Source: Ruminiclostridium sufflavum DSM 19573 (GTDB lineage: Bacteria > Bacillota > Clostridia > Acetivibrionales > DSM-1351). From it: 64,000 nt of DNA. Position 1 is the stretch's first letter. Every line of letters starts with the position of its first letter. The notes under the pieces are model-generated. The model had not been told where the DNA came from and made no database searches. It saw only the letters and a list, made by a program, of their open reading frames with translations. Positions 1 through 11,000 of the stretch are shown piece by piece. The position numbers and the translations under genes were made by a program. The stretch is taken from positions 1 through 64,000 of the forward strand of contig NZ_QKMR01000002.1 of the NCBI RefSeq assembly GCF_003208175.1, read 5' to 3'.

Positions 1-80
1 GACGAAAAACTTGAAAAAGTCTAAAGGTTCTTTGGAAGTATTATCTCAAATGAATGGTTAATGTGTAATGCGCTCTTTTA

Positions 81-557
81 TTGAGCGCTTACGTTTCAAT
101 AAAGAAACAAACATATCTTTCGATTGTATATGATATTTATTTTGAACATTATTATCCATGGTATGAAGTATCAGATCCTGAGCGGAGTGAAGAGTATCGT
201 AAGCACTTAGAATCTGAGTACAGCTTGATAAAAAAACAGGCAGATAAAATTGAGGGAGATATCCATCTTTCTAATAAGGCATCTGTTTGTGCATATTATA
301 AGGCACCAGATTGTCATTTTAACGATAGCACTGCTGGCTTTGTATCAAGTCCTAATATAAAACAAAGTCCAATTTTACTGTTAGGAATTCTGGCAATAAC
401 TATTTGTGCCTTTGGAATTGCCCTTGTCATATACATAATTTTAGGTAAAATGCAGATTCAACCAGAAAAATTTGCAGGTATCTTTGCTGCAATTACGGCA
501 GTTAGTGCAGGGTTATTCACATTAGTTTTTAACAAAATTTCAAAATCAAAAATATGA
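81..557 (+). CDS. Hypothetical membrane protein
   Basis: The predicted 158-residue protein has a soluble, charged and Tyr-rich N-terminal half, followed by two hydrophobic segments at about residues 97-120 and 130-150. It ends with a short basic tail. This suggests a small inner-membrane protein with a cytoplasmic N-terminus, but no family is recognised. The start is TTG and no convincing ribosome binding site precedes it, so the N-terminus is uncertain and the gene could be a trimmed remnant at the edge of a decayed mobile region. Its stop codon abuts a copy of the dispersed intergenic repeat. Confidence 0.45.
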   Translation: MSAYVSIKKQTYLSIVYDIYFEHYYPWYEVSDPERSEEYRKHLESEYSLIKKQADKIEGDIHLSNKASVCAYYKAPDCHFNDSTAGFVSSPNIKQSPILLLGILAITICAFGIALVIYIILGKMQIQPEKFAGIFAAITAVSAGLFTLVFNKISKSKI

Positions 558-631
558 CTAAAGCAAATTACGGTTCAAGCCTTAGTACGATAAAATATCG
601 GCTTCAGCCGATATTAATTGTTGACTTTTGG
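558..631. repeat. Dispersed intergenic repeat, copy A
   Basis: This copy carries the family's left motif (ACTAAAG-CAAATTACGG-TTCAAGCCTT, then ACGATAAAATATCGG) and the right motif (CAGCCGATATTAATTGTTGACTTTT). The centre ATCGGCTTCAGCCGAT folds as a short hairpin. The same family recurs at about 3.4, 12.1, 19.1, 22.2, 25.7, 26.9, 30.2, 35.0, 35.8 and 54.7 kb. Confidence 0.7.
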
Positions 632-1323
632 GAAAGTAAAATTATGTTATGGGCAATTGAATAAGATATTGGCTGAAATAAAATATCAATACATCCAAAA
701 CGACCAGAAAGTTTCTCATTATTAAATATACGGTTAACTAGAGCACTCATGCAATGAAAACGCTTGCGTTTTAATGTAATAAGAGAATTTTCCTTTAATA
801 GTTGATCCACAATTTGTTCGGAATATAGCCATAAGGTATGGGTATGTCCAAGATACTGATATTGCTGCAAAGAAGCTCCCTTGCCATAATCTTTATTAAA
901 CCATAGCTCACCTGTATTGCTCCGTTCATATTTAAGGATAAGAACCCCTTCCGGCTTTAATACTCTTGACAGTTCTCCTATACTTTTTACTACATCACAG
1001 TAATTGATTACACTGCCTACGCAAATTAATGCATCAAAACTTGAATCGGGATAAGGCAAATTTTCTATTGAAGCAACAGCGTGCCTTGGAAATTTCTTTA
1101 TCAAATTTTCTACGATATCAACATGATGGCATGTTCCTAACAGATTATATGCACTTCCTCCAGATCCTGCGTTGAGATAAATAGAATCTTTATTTAATCT
1201 TTTTGTCAGAGACTCCATAACAAAGTCTATAATACACCTATGTGTATAGTCATACCAGTTATTATTTTCTGGCCATACATTTTTAAGAGATGAGTATATT
1301 TCTTCCGGACTTTCATTAACCAA
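604..1323 (-). CDS. Class I SAM-dependent methyltransferase
   Basis: The protein has the order of a Methyltransf_11-type fold. A glycine-rich SAM loop (YLNAGSGGS) lies near residue 50, an acidic strand end (HHVDIVE) follows, then a DSSFDALICVGSV motif and an LSRVLKPEGVLILKYE strand. The substrate cannot be inferred. The frame extends upstream to a TTG at 1338, but GGGGAG lies seven bases before the TTG at 1323, which is therefore the preferred start (239 residues). The last residues (about STINIG) and the stop are encoded inside repeat copy A, so the original C-terminus may have been replaced when the repeat inserted. Confidence 0.72.
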   Translation of the reverse strand: MVNESPEEIYSSLKNVWPENNNWYDYTHRCIIDFVMESLTKRLNKDSIYLNAGSGGSAYNLLGTCHHVDIVENLIKKFPRHAVASIENLPYPDSSFDALICVGSVINYCDVVKSIGELSRVLKPEGVLILKYERSNTGELWFNKDYGKGASLQQYQYLGHTHTLWLYSEQIVDQLLKENSLITLKRKRFHCMSALVNRIFNNEKLSGRFGCIDILFQPISYSIAHNIILLSQKSTINIG

Positions 1324-1509
1324 AATATCACTCCCCAATGGTTATTAATGAAAAATAATTATGTTATTTATATTGTAATAATTAAATAAATGATAATAAT
1401 AAATTATCCTGTAAAGGAGACAATATCTAGCAAGATAAAAAAATAAAAACAAGGTGTAAATCATATAGGACATGCCGTACCAAATAAACTTATAGCAGGG
1501 GGGATACGC

Positions 1510-1677
1510 ATGCCTGAAAAAGTGATTATTAAACCTGATATTACACCTGAAGAGAGATTAAAGAGGCTCAATAACATAGCAGATGTACTTACTCGTATTA
1601 CAGGGTTTAAATATGAATACATAGATAACGATAAATTACCGGAGGAGCAGAGAACTAAAGCAATAGGCAAAAAATAG
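1510..1677 (+). CDS. Small hypothetical protein, recombinase-associated
   Basis: The 55-residue peptide (MPEKVIIKPDITPEERLKR at its N-terminus) is preceded by a strong AGGGGGG ribosome binding site six bases from the ATG. It is charged and probably helical, with no membrane segment. Comparable small proteins accompany large serine recombinases in clostridial mobile elements, and a recombinase remnant lies 500 bases downstream. I consider it a real small gene, but the function is unknown and the association is from memory of the family rather than proven here. Confidence 0.55.
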   Translation: MPEKVIIKPDITPEERLKRLNNIADVLTRITGFKYEYIDNDKLPEEQRTKAIGKK

Positions 1678-1781
1678 ATGGGAATGCTTAGACTGCATTT
1701 AATTAAGAGTGGGCTGCGAGATAGTTTTACTCTATTAACTCCTGCCTTTTTTATTGACATAAAAATAAAAAATAACCTTAA

Positions 1782-2003
1782 AAGCTATTTCAAATTTTTA
1801 AAAAGCATGATATATTACTGATAGCTTGGAAAGCTCGAAAACAAAGTTTGTACAAACATAGTGCATTTTCGAGCATAGAAAGCCGGCGTACTGTCACAAA
1901 GGCTTTACTAAATAGCAAGGATTTTTTTGAAAATGCAAAAGATATTCAGGAGCTTATATATAAAAAGTTAAATAATGATAAGAAGAAATATTTTCTGCTT
2001 TAA
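1782..2003 (+). pseudogene. Open frame without a start, probable gene remnant
   Basis: A frame of 73 codons stays open from the stop at 1779 to TAA at 2001. Its composition is protein-like, with a basic stretch (AWKARKQSLYKHSAFSSIES) followed by RRTVTKALLNSKDFFENAK and a Lys-rich helix. There is no ATG and no ribosome binding site, so it looks like the C-terminal end of a gene that lost its front. The DNA also contains an inverted repeat (1833-1841 GCTCGAAAA with 1866-1874 TTTTCGAGC) around the palindrome GTTTGTACAAAC at 1846-1857. The rest of the 1678-2181 gap shows nothing recognisable. Confidence 0.3.
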
Positions 2004-2181
2004 TTCATGGGTAATATCACAGGAACATTATGCGATGCTGTATATTTTTCGGGCTTGCTAATTTTTTGTTTAAATTAATTCTAATAAAAATCATATATTT
2101 AATTTTAAATTTTGGGCTTTTCATAAGCAATATGCAAAGTTACCTTCGGATTTTTTATCTGTTAAATATAATGTCCATTGC

Positions 2182-3357
2182 TTGATATACCTTGAACGGT
2201 ACATACGTGACATTTCTAAAAAGATAAGAGCCAATCTCAGATTTAAGATAGAGCAGGGAGAATATATAGGCAATGCTCCATATGGTTATATTAAATCCAT
2301 AAATGAAAAAAACAAGCTTGTGGTTGATACAAGAACAGCTCCGGTAGTTAAAGAAATTTTCAGCCTTTATAAAAAGGGCCATGGCTATGCGGCAATAGCA
2401 AATATTCTTAACCAAAAAGGATATCCGTCACCCTCATCAAAAAACTCGGATATTCCCATAACTCCTTGGAATCAGGTATCTGTGCAGCGAATTCTATGTA
2501 ATCGCGTATATATCGGAGATACAGTACAAGGTGTCAGTGAAAAAATAAGCTTTAAGAATAAAAAGACAAGGAGACTGCCATTTGAAAAGTGGATAATAAC
2601 AACAAATACCCATGAGCCCATAGTTAATAATGCTGACTTTGAAGAGGTACAAAAAATAAGGGCAAAGAAGCGCTCAAGTCAAGGCTACAACAGAAGCACG
2701 ACACATTTTCTGAGTAACCTCATATTTTGCGGGAAATGCGGCAAGGCAATGTATGTAAGGGCACGAAAGGATCGGCCTGCAGGATACATTTGCAGCTCAT
2801 ATGCAAAAAACGGATGCAATGCCTGCTCGAGCCATTATGTATCGGAACAGGCTATAATTGATGTCATTACAAAGGAATTGCTTGAAATGCTGGCAAACAG
2901 AGCACTTATAGACAGTATATATTTTAGAAATGAAGATAATGAGGAGCGGGAACAGCAAATAAGAGAAAGAATACAGAAAAATGAGCAGCAAATCATTGTA
3001 AAACAAAAACAGCAGGATGTACTATATAGTGACAGGCTTGAGGATAGAATATCCGAACAGCTGTTTGTAAGAATGAATCAGATCATAGAGTCTCGAATCA
3101 GCTCACTGAGCCAGGAACTGGAAGGGCTGAAGGAAGAGGAAAACAAGCAAATTGATAAGGTACACGTTATTGATAATTTTATAAATAAAATAAAAGTTCA
3201 GGGAATTAACAAGAATATTATAGATTTAATGGTTAACCGAATTGTAGTATACGACTGCAATGACAATATAGAAACAATGGGGAATACTTCAGATAATGAA
3301 TTAACTAACGGATTAATTGTTATTGAATATAATTTTAATAACTGGAGGGAGATATAG
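2182..3357 (+). pseudogene. Large serine recombinase lacking its catalytic domain
   Basis: The 391 residues match the C-terminal two thirds of a large serine recombinase. The 'Recombinase' domain starts at IRDISKKIRANLRFKIEQGEYIGNAPYGY, a zinc ribbon follows (CGKCGKAMY ... CSSYAKNGCNACSSHY, about residues 178-214), then a long Glu/Gln-rich coiled coil (about 245-320) and the usual C-terminal tail. A functional enzyme needs a further 130-150 residue N-terminal resolvase domain bearing the nucleophilic Ser, and it is absent upstream in all frames. The apparent TTG start has no ribosome binding site. The gene is therefore a truncated, catalytically dead relic of an integrated element. Confidence 0.8.
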
Positions 3358-3442
3358 GCATAAATTATTATTTAAACCTTCCTGGTTTAAAACGTAAGCC
3401 TGTAAGCAGTGATATTAAACGTAGCTCCGGAAATACCAGAGT

Positions 3443-3480
3443 AAGTTATGGTTCAAGCCTTCGTACGGTATAATATCTTG
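3443..3480. repeat. Dispersed intergenic repeat, copy B (left end only)
   Basis: GTTATGGTTCAAGCCTT followed by CGTACGGTATAATATC matches the left half of copies A (571-600) and C (22221-22255). The right half is not found. Apart from this copy, the gap 3358-3888 is AT-rich and shows no gene; a TATAAT occurs near 3697 without a clear -35. Confidence 0.6.
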
Positions 3481-3888
3481 TGTGAGAAATCCTTAACTAA
3501 GCTAATGAGGATAAATTATGTTACAAATGTGAATCTGCGAAGAAAAATTGTTGTTAATATCAGTGAAGCACAAAAGACAAAGAATTTTGTACAGAAAAAG
3601 TCTGACCGTTAATGTTCGTGCCGATGTGTTATAGAGCATACGTCAGAAAAAATGGAAAAATTATAAAAAGTACTTTTAATTTACAAAAATAGGTGGTATA
3701 ATAAGTTTCAGTATTAAAAGGTCAGCCATTTTATGTCTGTTCTGTACATTTATTTCTATTTGGGTACAGTGCCGGCATATATTTAATATTTCTTAACTAA
3801 GGCAATATATTTTAATTTGTATTGTCAATTATTTTCAACCTTTCAATTAGTGCTAAATTTAATAAAAACCAAAGGAGTACATGTCTGC

Positions 3889-4371
3889 ATGTTAAAAAGT
3901 TTATTTTGCATGATACTGGGCTTTGCTGTTTTATATACCTGTATGTCTTCGTCGTCCTCCGCAACTCAAAATATTATTGTAAGCATTAACGGAAAAAGGC
4001 TGAGCTATTCCGAAAGTCCCATAAATGTAGACGGAAGGATATTAATACCGGCTGCTGCTCTGAAGGAAGAGCCAGATATCGCTGTAGAATGGGTAGGCAA
4101 TACAAAAGCATTAGTTATTACACATGCGGTAAAAAGTATAACAATTTATTTAAAAATAGGACAACCCGGAGCTCTTGTCAATGGCTCGGAAAAAGAATTG
4201 GAAGGAACACCGGAAATTTTTAACGGAAGAGCATTTGTACCGCTTAGATTTATTTTTGAGAGTATGGGAGCAAAAGTTGAGTGGAATGGCACAATGAAAA
4301 CGGTGAATATTACATATGAGGGTACAGAACAAGAAAAGTCCCCTATCCTGCCTATGCCTTGGGATTTTTAG
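3889..4371 (+). CDS. Exported protein with copper-amine-oxidase-N-type (stalk) domain
   Basis: The frame is open from 3817, but the best start is the ATG at 3889: AAAGGAG lies upstream, and this start gives a clean signal peptide (MLKSLFCMILGFAVLYTCMSS). The mature part (IIVSINGKRLSY.ESPINVDGRILIPAAAL ... FNGRAFVPLRFIFESMGAKVEWNGTMKTVNI) is one copy of the copper amine oxidase N-terminal-like domain (PF07833). In clostridia this is a beta-rich extracellular 'stalk' module, not an oxidase. It is the first of four consecutive genes for exported proteins, 90 bases ahead of an SLH protein. A role in the cell surface layer is inference. Confidence 0.8.
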   Translation: MLKSLFCMILGFAVLYTCMSSSSSATQNIIVSINGKRLSYSESPINVDGRILIPAAALKEEPDIAVEWVGNTKALVITHAVKSITIYLKIGQPGALVNGSEKELEGTPEIFNGRAFVPLRFIFESMGAKVEWNGTMKTVNITYEGTEQEKSPILPMPWDF

Positions 4372-4461
4372 AAAGCCTGCGGCATTAAAGTCCTATAAGT
4401 TTACAAAATAAATTGCAAAAAATATAAATAAGATCAGTTTAAAATTCGGGAGGACATAAAA

Positions 4462-5745
4462 GTGAAAATTACTAAAAGATTGATATTTGTTTTTTTGTTT
4501 TTAACATTTACAGCTATAAATACTGCAGATTTAGCGGCAACACAGAGTTTTTCAGATGTTAAGAGCAGTTCCTGGTATTATGTATATGTGAACAAGCTAA
4601 TGAGCATGAGCATTACCTCCGGAATAGGAAACAATAAATATGGGCCGGACAACCCTGTTACAAGAGCGGAGTTTGTAATATTTATATGTAAAGCAAACAA
4701 GCTGGTACAGGAGGAAGGGTATACATATTCAGACACTGATAATCACTGGGCTGGCAATTGGATTTCGGCAGCTGTAACAGCAGATATAATCGACCGGGGA
4801 AATGCTTTCTCTCCCGACAAGGCTGTTACAAGACAGGAAGCAGTGGAAATGCTGTGCAGATCAATTAATCTTGAGGAAGATACAGAAAGGATGTCCCCAT
4901 ATACAGATGTCAAAGCAGATAATGGCTTTTCGAACAGAGCTTATAAAGAATTCCTGATGCAGGGTGTTATTGTTAACGGTAAAAGGTATTTCTATCCTTC
5001 AAATAACATAAAGCGCTCAGAAGCAGCAGCTGTAATTTCTAATCTTGTGGACTACAAGGCTGATACCGAAAGCTACAAAGCAGTAAAAAAAGCCGAAATT
5101 GAACAACAAGAGCGTCAGGCAGATGAAGCAAGGAAAGAAGCAGAAAGATATGCAGCATGGAAAGAAAGTGTGAAAAATATTCCGCCTGAGCTTTTAAATA
5201 ACACACAGGGCTTGTACAAGGGTTCTGTCTATGAGAGTAATAAATATTTATGGACAGAAACAGAATATTTGAAAAACTGGGGAGCTAAATATGGAATGAC
5301 GGAAGAAGAATTTGCAAACGAGATGGTACGGGTGGGGAGTAAGTATGCTGACCTTGTTGCAAATGCAAATTATAAAAATTTGGAGATATATGAATCTACT
5401 TTAAAGTCTATTTTAGACTATAATACATTAAATAATTATCTTATTAAAAAGATAGATTATGTTAAAGAGAATTCAATAATTTCCGAAGGTGGGTTTACTA
5501 CGAGTATTGGCTTGATTTTATTTGCTGACTGGGGAAATCCTATACTTAGAGGTACAATTAAATATAAATATTCAAAACCAACAAATGCTAATATACTTAA
5601 AGCTGAATTAGTTGGTTCTACAGCTAAAGCATCTCAATTTGAAATATGGTATGAACAGGATTTTGAAATTGATTTCTATCCTGAAAAAGATGGACTTAAG
5701 GTTCAACGACTGCAAGGAATATCTGAAATTAGGATATCAGATTAA
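4462..5745 (+). CDS. S-layer-homology (SLH) domain protein
   Basis: A GTG start eight bases after GGGAGG gives a signal peptide (KRLIFVFLFLTFTAINTADLAA). Three SLH repeats follow over roughly residues 28-195: FSDVKSSSWYYVYVNKL, YSDTDNHWAGNWISAAV and YTDVKADNGFSNRAYKEF, each with a TRAE/TRQE/KRSE motif. These bind secondary cell-wall polymer and anchor the protein to the wall. A Lys/Glu-rich coiled coil (about 205-240) leads to a 190-residue C-terminal region of unknown fold. The next gene starts 12 bases downstream, so co-transcription is likely. Confidence 0.85.
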   Translation: MKITKRLIFVFLFLTFTAINTADLAATQSFSDVKSSSWYYVYVNKLMSMSITSGIGNNKYGPDNPVTRAEFVIFICKANKLVQEEGYTYSDTDNHWAGNWISAAVTADIIDRGNAFSPDKAVTRQEAVEMLCRSINLEEDTERMSPYTDVKADNGFSNRAYKEFLMQGVIVNGKRYFYPSNNIKRSEAAAVISNLVDYKADTESYKAVKKAEIEQQERQADEARKEAERYAAWKESVKNIPPELLNNTQGLYKGSVYESNKYLWTETEYLKNWGAKYGMTEEEFANEMVRVGSKYADLVANANYKNLEIYESTLKSILDYNTLNNYLIKKIDYVKENSIISEGGFTTSIGLILFADWGNPILRGTIKYKYSKPTNANILKAELVGSTAKASQFEIWYEQDFEIDFYPEKDGLKVQRLQGISEIRISD

Positions 5746-5757
5746 TGGAGAAACTAT

Positions 5758-8046
5758 ATGAAAAAAACAATATATATATTAATTTGCATTATAGTGCTTT
5801 TTTATACTGTTGAGACAGTATATTCAGCTAGTGATCCAAGTGGAATATTAAGAATTAAAACTGACGGCGCCTCTCCCAAAGAACACCAAGCCCTGTCAAT
5901 GACCGTTGATTCAATTCCTTCCAATTCTCCGCTTCAAGCCTTCTGCATAGGCTGGAATTTTACCTTTACTAATCAGGAGGTTTCCTCAGCTCCTGTTTCG
6001 GTTTATGTGCCATTATCAGGTATAAATACTGGAGGTGGCACCAGAACCTATACATTCCCTTTGACCACAGGCTGGACAAGGGAATTTACCGGGATTGAGG
6101 GAGGTAAATCCATTCGCGATCTTGTGGATAATAAAGCAGTCTATGACAAAATTATAAAGGAGGGCTGTGTTGTACATGCCAACGCTAAAATACTGAAATA
6201 TAAGTATACCGAGGGAAAGCCTGCTCCGATGGGAACATATTCAAACGGTGCAAATTCGCCTCCGAATGTATTTGCGGACACGTGGAAGGATATTGAGTAC
6301 ATAGACGTTAATGGAAATAGGTGTGGAAACTTTACCGAATTTTCGGAAACATTCAAGACAAATACAAAAAGTGATTACTATGAGCTGAGCTTGACACTTG
6401 CGGCTGAACCTATACCGCTTCCCAAAGTTGCTTTGGAGCTTCCGGAAAATAATTCAACGGTTCCACTGGGAACCGCTGTAACCTTCAGAGGCTATGGTAC
6501 AGGCTGCCACCATATAGGAGGCTTTGTAGACGGTAAAATTTACGGTACTGAACAGGTTAATCCAAAAGATGACTTAAACAAGGAAATGACATATGAAGTT
6601 ACTGTGATACTCAATCAGGCAAAGGATTATACCTTTCAAATAAAAGGCAGAAATACAGCACTTGCGGAAGATGCTGACTCGGTAATTGCAGTATCTGAAA
6701 TACATACGGTTCATGTTGTGGCACCTGAGCCTGACAAAGGGAATATCCATATAAAATGTCTCGATTATAATACCAATAAAATTATATCCGACAGTACTAT
6801 ATCAAACATTTCATACGGTACATCTAAAATAATCTCCGGTCCGGAAATAAACAGCTATTGTGCGAAAGGCTCCTATTTAACATATGGAGGCAAAGCTTCT
6901 TTAATACCGCCTTTACTATACATGCAGCCAGGTGTTTTAACTCAATCTGTAATACTCTCAGATACAGATCAAAATGCATATCTGTATTTCTGGTATGAAG
7001 AAGTGAAAGGTCCCGTAGCATTAATCGATGCACCGCAAAAAGTTCAGGCAGGCAATGAATTTACCGTATCGGCAACACGTTCGTATTGTAAGCAGGCAGG
7101 TGCGGTAATCACCGCATATGACTGGTCGACAGGACTAAAACAGGCAAGCGGCACTGTATGCTTTGAAAATCCCGGTACATACTCAATAAAATTGACTGTA
7201 GCTGACAGTAACGGATTAAAGGGCAGCACAGTACACGAAATAGAGGTCACACCTCCCACTCCGGCTGCAAATATCAACATATCAGGCAAGCTAAAAGAAA
7301 ACAGGAAAATAGTCATAAGTGCAAAGCTGAGTAATACTCCGAATTTTTATCCTATGAGATGGGACAAGACTGAGTGGTATATAGAACCGGATATCGGTAC
7401 AGGTGCAACATGGGACTTTGGAGTGAAACTTAGAGATGGAACAGTAATAAAGCTGCTACAGAATACAGACCAGCGATTTTTAAACGGTCAATCTGATTTT
7501 TTCTTTCAGGCAAGGGACTCCGGCATCTATAAGGTAAAACTATCCTTAACAAATACTTATCCTGCAAACGATACCATTACAGGAACAATAGCTGTAACAG
7601 AGGATAAACCTCCTGTAGTGGTTCTTGAAGCACCAAATATAAATCTGCGTGAAAATGAAAATCCAATAGACGGCACAAAACGCAAATTTGGCATAACCGC
7701 AATATCAGATAAATCATATTCTCCAGATGGGGATACAATCGGCAAAAGAATCTGGAGCTACAGGTATAACAGCAGTAACAATACGGACAGCATGGGGAAG
7801 GATATTTTTACCGATGATATTACAAAATACAGGTATACAGGTGCTTTGTCCGAGCCGTTTCTGCCGGAAGAAGGGTCACGTCTGTTAGTTAAAGACGATA
7901 ATTCTGAAACTGCGGAGCTTTGGTGGTATGATGTGGGATTATACAGAATTGATTTGATTGCAGAGGAAGTCATACCTTTCGAAGATACAATAAAAGAGCT
8001 ATTGTTGCCTTCAGATATACGAAGCTCGGTTATAACGGGGTGGTGA
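5758..8046 (+). CDS. Exported PKD-domain protein
   Basis: The 762-residue protein has a signal peptide (MKKTIYILICIIVLFYTVETVYS). It then has several beta-sandwich regions with Ig-like spacing. One recognisable PKD domain lies at about residues 415-500 (VQAGNEFTVSATRSY ... YDWSTG ... NPGTYSIKLTVADSNG), and further PKD-like strands occur at about 600-760 (DSGIYKVKLSLTNTY; DVGLYRIDLIAEEV). No enzyme motif is visible. It overlaps the next gene by four bases (GTGA), a sign of translational coupling. An extracellular structural or adhesive role is inferred. Confidence 0.75.
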   Translation: MKKTIYILICIIVLFYTVETVYSASDPSGILRIKTDGASPKEHQALSMTVDSIPSNSPLQAFCIGWNFTFTNQEVSSAPVSVYVPLSGINTGGGTRTYTFPLTTGWTREFTGIEGGKSIRDLVDNKAVYDKIIKEGCVVHANAKILKYKYTEGKPAPMGTYSNGANSPPNVFADTWKDIEYIDVNGNRCGNFTEFSETFKTNTKSDYYELSLTLAAEPIPLPKVALELPENNSTVPLGTAVTFRGYGTGCHHIGGFVDGKIYGTEQVNPKDDLNKEMTYEVTVILNQAKDYTFQIKGRNTALAEDADSVIAVSEIHTVHVVAPEPDKGNIHIKCLDYNTNKIISDSTISNISYGTSKIISGPEINSYCAKGSYLTYGGKASLIPPLLYMQPGVLTQSVILSDTDQNAYLYFWYEEVKGPVALIDAPQKVQAGNEFTVSATRSYCKQAGAVITAYDWSTGLKQASGTVCFENPGTYSIKLTVADSNGLKGSTVHEIEVTPPTPAANINISGKLKENRKIVISAKLSNTPNFYPMRWDKTEWYIEPDIGTGATWDFGVKLRDGTVIKLLQNTDQRFLNGQSDFFFQARDSGIYKVKLSLTNTYPANDTITGTIAVTEDKPPVVVLEAPNINLRENENPIDGTKRKFGITAISDKSYSPDGDTIGKRIWSYRYNSSNNTDSMGKDIFTDDITKYRYTGALSEPFLPEEGSRLLVKDDNSETAELWWYDVGLYRIDLIAEEVIPFEDTIKELLLPSDIRSSVITGW

Positions 8047-11000
8047 TAAAAATTAGATACAAGCTGAAAATTTCAAAGAATATTTATAAAAATCAACGTT
8101 ATAAAATAAAAATAGCTGGACCGATATTAATAAATATACTGCTGCTTTTGCTTCTTTTCATACCGCATACCTCTGTATACGCATATATTGATGCAGAAGG
8201 AGAAAATCTTCCGCCGTTAGCATCACTGGAAATAAGCAAAAGAAGAGTGATAGACATAAATATAGCTAATGACGGTACAACAGGATACAGTACAGCAGCT
8301 TTAAACAGTAAATTGAACGAAAGGCTTAAAACGAGGTTTGCGGCAGAGGGAATCGATTATAAGGTAAATGTTATTGATGCTTATGACAAAAACATCAATT
8401 CAGTCAAATCCAATCTGGAAACAGTAAATTTTGATACAGGAAAGCTTTATTATCCCCGGAATAAAATAGGACCCTTTGGAGCTGACTATAGCAGAATAAG
8501 CGGAGGTATAAAAGGGACAGTAGCTTATACCGTTGAACCCGGCAAATTAACTGTAAGCAGCTATATTCTTGATAATGAGGCATGGAATGATAATATTAAT
8601 TGCGCCAATGACAGGTATTTATGCGTAAAATTTTATTCGGACTATGAAAAGCAAAACCTGATTTCTGAGAAAAAAATTACATGGTCTAAAATAGGCAGAG
8701 CGAAGAATAATCCTGATGATTCCGATAATTCAGCCGGAAATAATCTTGAGCTCCTGTTCAGTGATGATGCTAAGTGCTTTGATATTTTAGTTTCGGGATA
8801 TTTTACCATATCCTCGAATTATGGAGGCTACTTCTCATATTCATTAATGCAGGATGGAAAAAATCAATTGCAATGGCTGCAAAATTTATCTGTATACAGT
8901 GAAAATATAAAAAGAAAAGCATTCATATGTGAAAATGCGTCGGTACTTACATGGAGACAGAATGCGGAAAAATATTATGTAGACTTCAGCAACAGAAAGT
9001 ATTCTGAAAACAAATACGGTGAAGGAAAAGCAGCATCGCTTTTATATTTATTTGATAAAAATATAAGCCTGATAAAAATAGGCAATAACTCAACAAAAGA
9101 AGATGCACGTATTTTACTGAGAGATAATGATAACAAAGGACTGTTTATTAATAATGAGGAGTTATATTCAGCGGTTAATGAATTGGCAGAATATATAATA
9201 TCCTCAGGCAGACAGGCTAATGCTGAAAAGCTGGAAGACGGCAGCTATATAGTTGTGTCGGAGAATGAAATGCCTTTGGCTTTTGAAGCTGGAGGAATAG
9301 ATAATAAGGGCTCTCAGATTGCCGAACAATCTGCCTTAAGAACTAAAGAATATATAGAGGTAGACAACGGAGGCAGCTATATAATAAAAGAAAATAATTC
9401 GAAGATAGATTATGTAAATGTATATTTCTATGATTTTAATCTGGAGGCTTCGGTTCCTATAAAGGTTGCAACAAATAACAGATTTGAGATTCCCCTGAAC
9501 ATATGCTTTATAAAATTGACTTGTGTTGGAGCGGATACAGCAAGGGCAAGCAAAATGACAATTGTTGAAAATTGTTTGGAAAATGGAGACATATTGGATT
9601 ATAACCCAAAGGTATCCGACAATGAAAATGACTCTGCTGATATAATATTCAAGTTTTCGCATGATAACAGGAATATTGCAGGAAATGCCATTACCAATCA
9701 AACTGAAAAAATGATTTTCAGCGGTATTGAGCTTTCAGCTCCCGCAGAAAGCTTCAGCAAGCCGGGAACATATGTAATATCAATGCTTGCAAAGGACATG
9801 CCAAAGCAGACAGCGGATACTGAAAATTTATTAATAAACGGTAATGCTGAAGCTGCAGACATATCCGGTGGTTTGGAGGGCTGGGCTGTCTGGGCGGAAA
9901 ATCCGGGTACAACCTCTTTAGCAAGAAGAACTATTCAGCCGTATATTTTATCAGGAAAGGGCTCCTTTGAAATATCCTCGCAGATACAGAGTCAGAATGA
10001 AACAACAGGAGATTTTCAGAGTGATTCTGCATGCTTTTACATTGATATTGCTGCGTCTCCAAATACAAGCTACAAATTAAGCGGATTATTGTACACACTG
10101 AAATGCTCGGGTAATTTTGTTATATATGAGATAGACAACAATTATAACATAATAAAAAGCCATAGCTCTGATAAAATTACTGATAGCGAAAATATATACA
10201 AAGCTGAAAATGGAGTTGAATTAGTAAGTGCAGATAAAATAACAAGCTATATAGACAATACTGAATACGACGGGCTCAAACCAAGTTCCGTATTTTTTAC
10301 AACAGGATATGGGACAACTAAGCTAAGGGTGCATATTGTAAAATATCATACAGTATTAGGCATAGAGCCTGAATTCCAAAATATTACAGATAATGGAACG
10401 GGGAATACTTCGTCTGATGAAGCTGTATACAGCAGTCCTATTGCAAATAAAGCTTATTTATTTGCTGACAATATTACGTTAGTCAGGATGCTTCCGGACA
10501 CACTTTTTGACAAGTACAGGAAGACCTCGATTCCGGCTGCTAAAATAATTTATGCACATAGGTTGCCCAGAGCGGAGTTTACCTATAAGATAGAAAATGC
10601 TGCCGGAGTATTCAAAATTAAGAAGCTGGCAGATGAACAGCTTTCATATGACCCTGACCATACTGATAAATTCAATAAGGGAATAATCAATAATATGTGG
10701 CGCTGGGCTGAAATAAGTGCAGACGGAGATACAGAATGGCATAATGGGAAAGTGCCCGAAGAAAGAACATTTTTAGCGGGAACGAGAGTACTTATTTGGT
10801 ACATGGTACAGGACAGTGACGGAATAAACGGAGAGGGAGGGTGGAGCAAGCCTAAGGTTGTAAGCACAGACGGGTGCCTGTCAATTCCAGAGGCAGTATT
10901 TCTTGCCGCTCCGAATCCACTGCCTATGCAGAAGGAACTGAAAATATCAGACCAGTCTTACAGCCCAAACTATGAGGCGGAAATAAAGTCAAACTGGATA

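Noticed and set aside
2-61. Possible end of a gene entering from the left (last residues VLSQMNG)
   Set aside because: Only 19 codons with no recognisable motif; cannot be distinguished from chance.
1461-1760. 99-residue minus-strand frame
   Set aside because: It overlaps the small plus-strand gene at 1510-1677, which has a strong ribosome binding site; the minus frame has hydrophobic low-quality composition.
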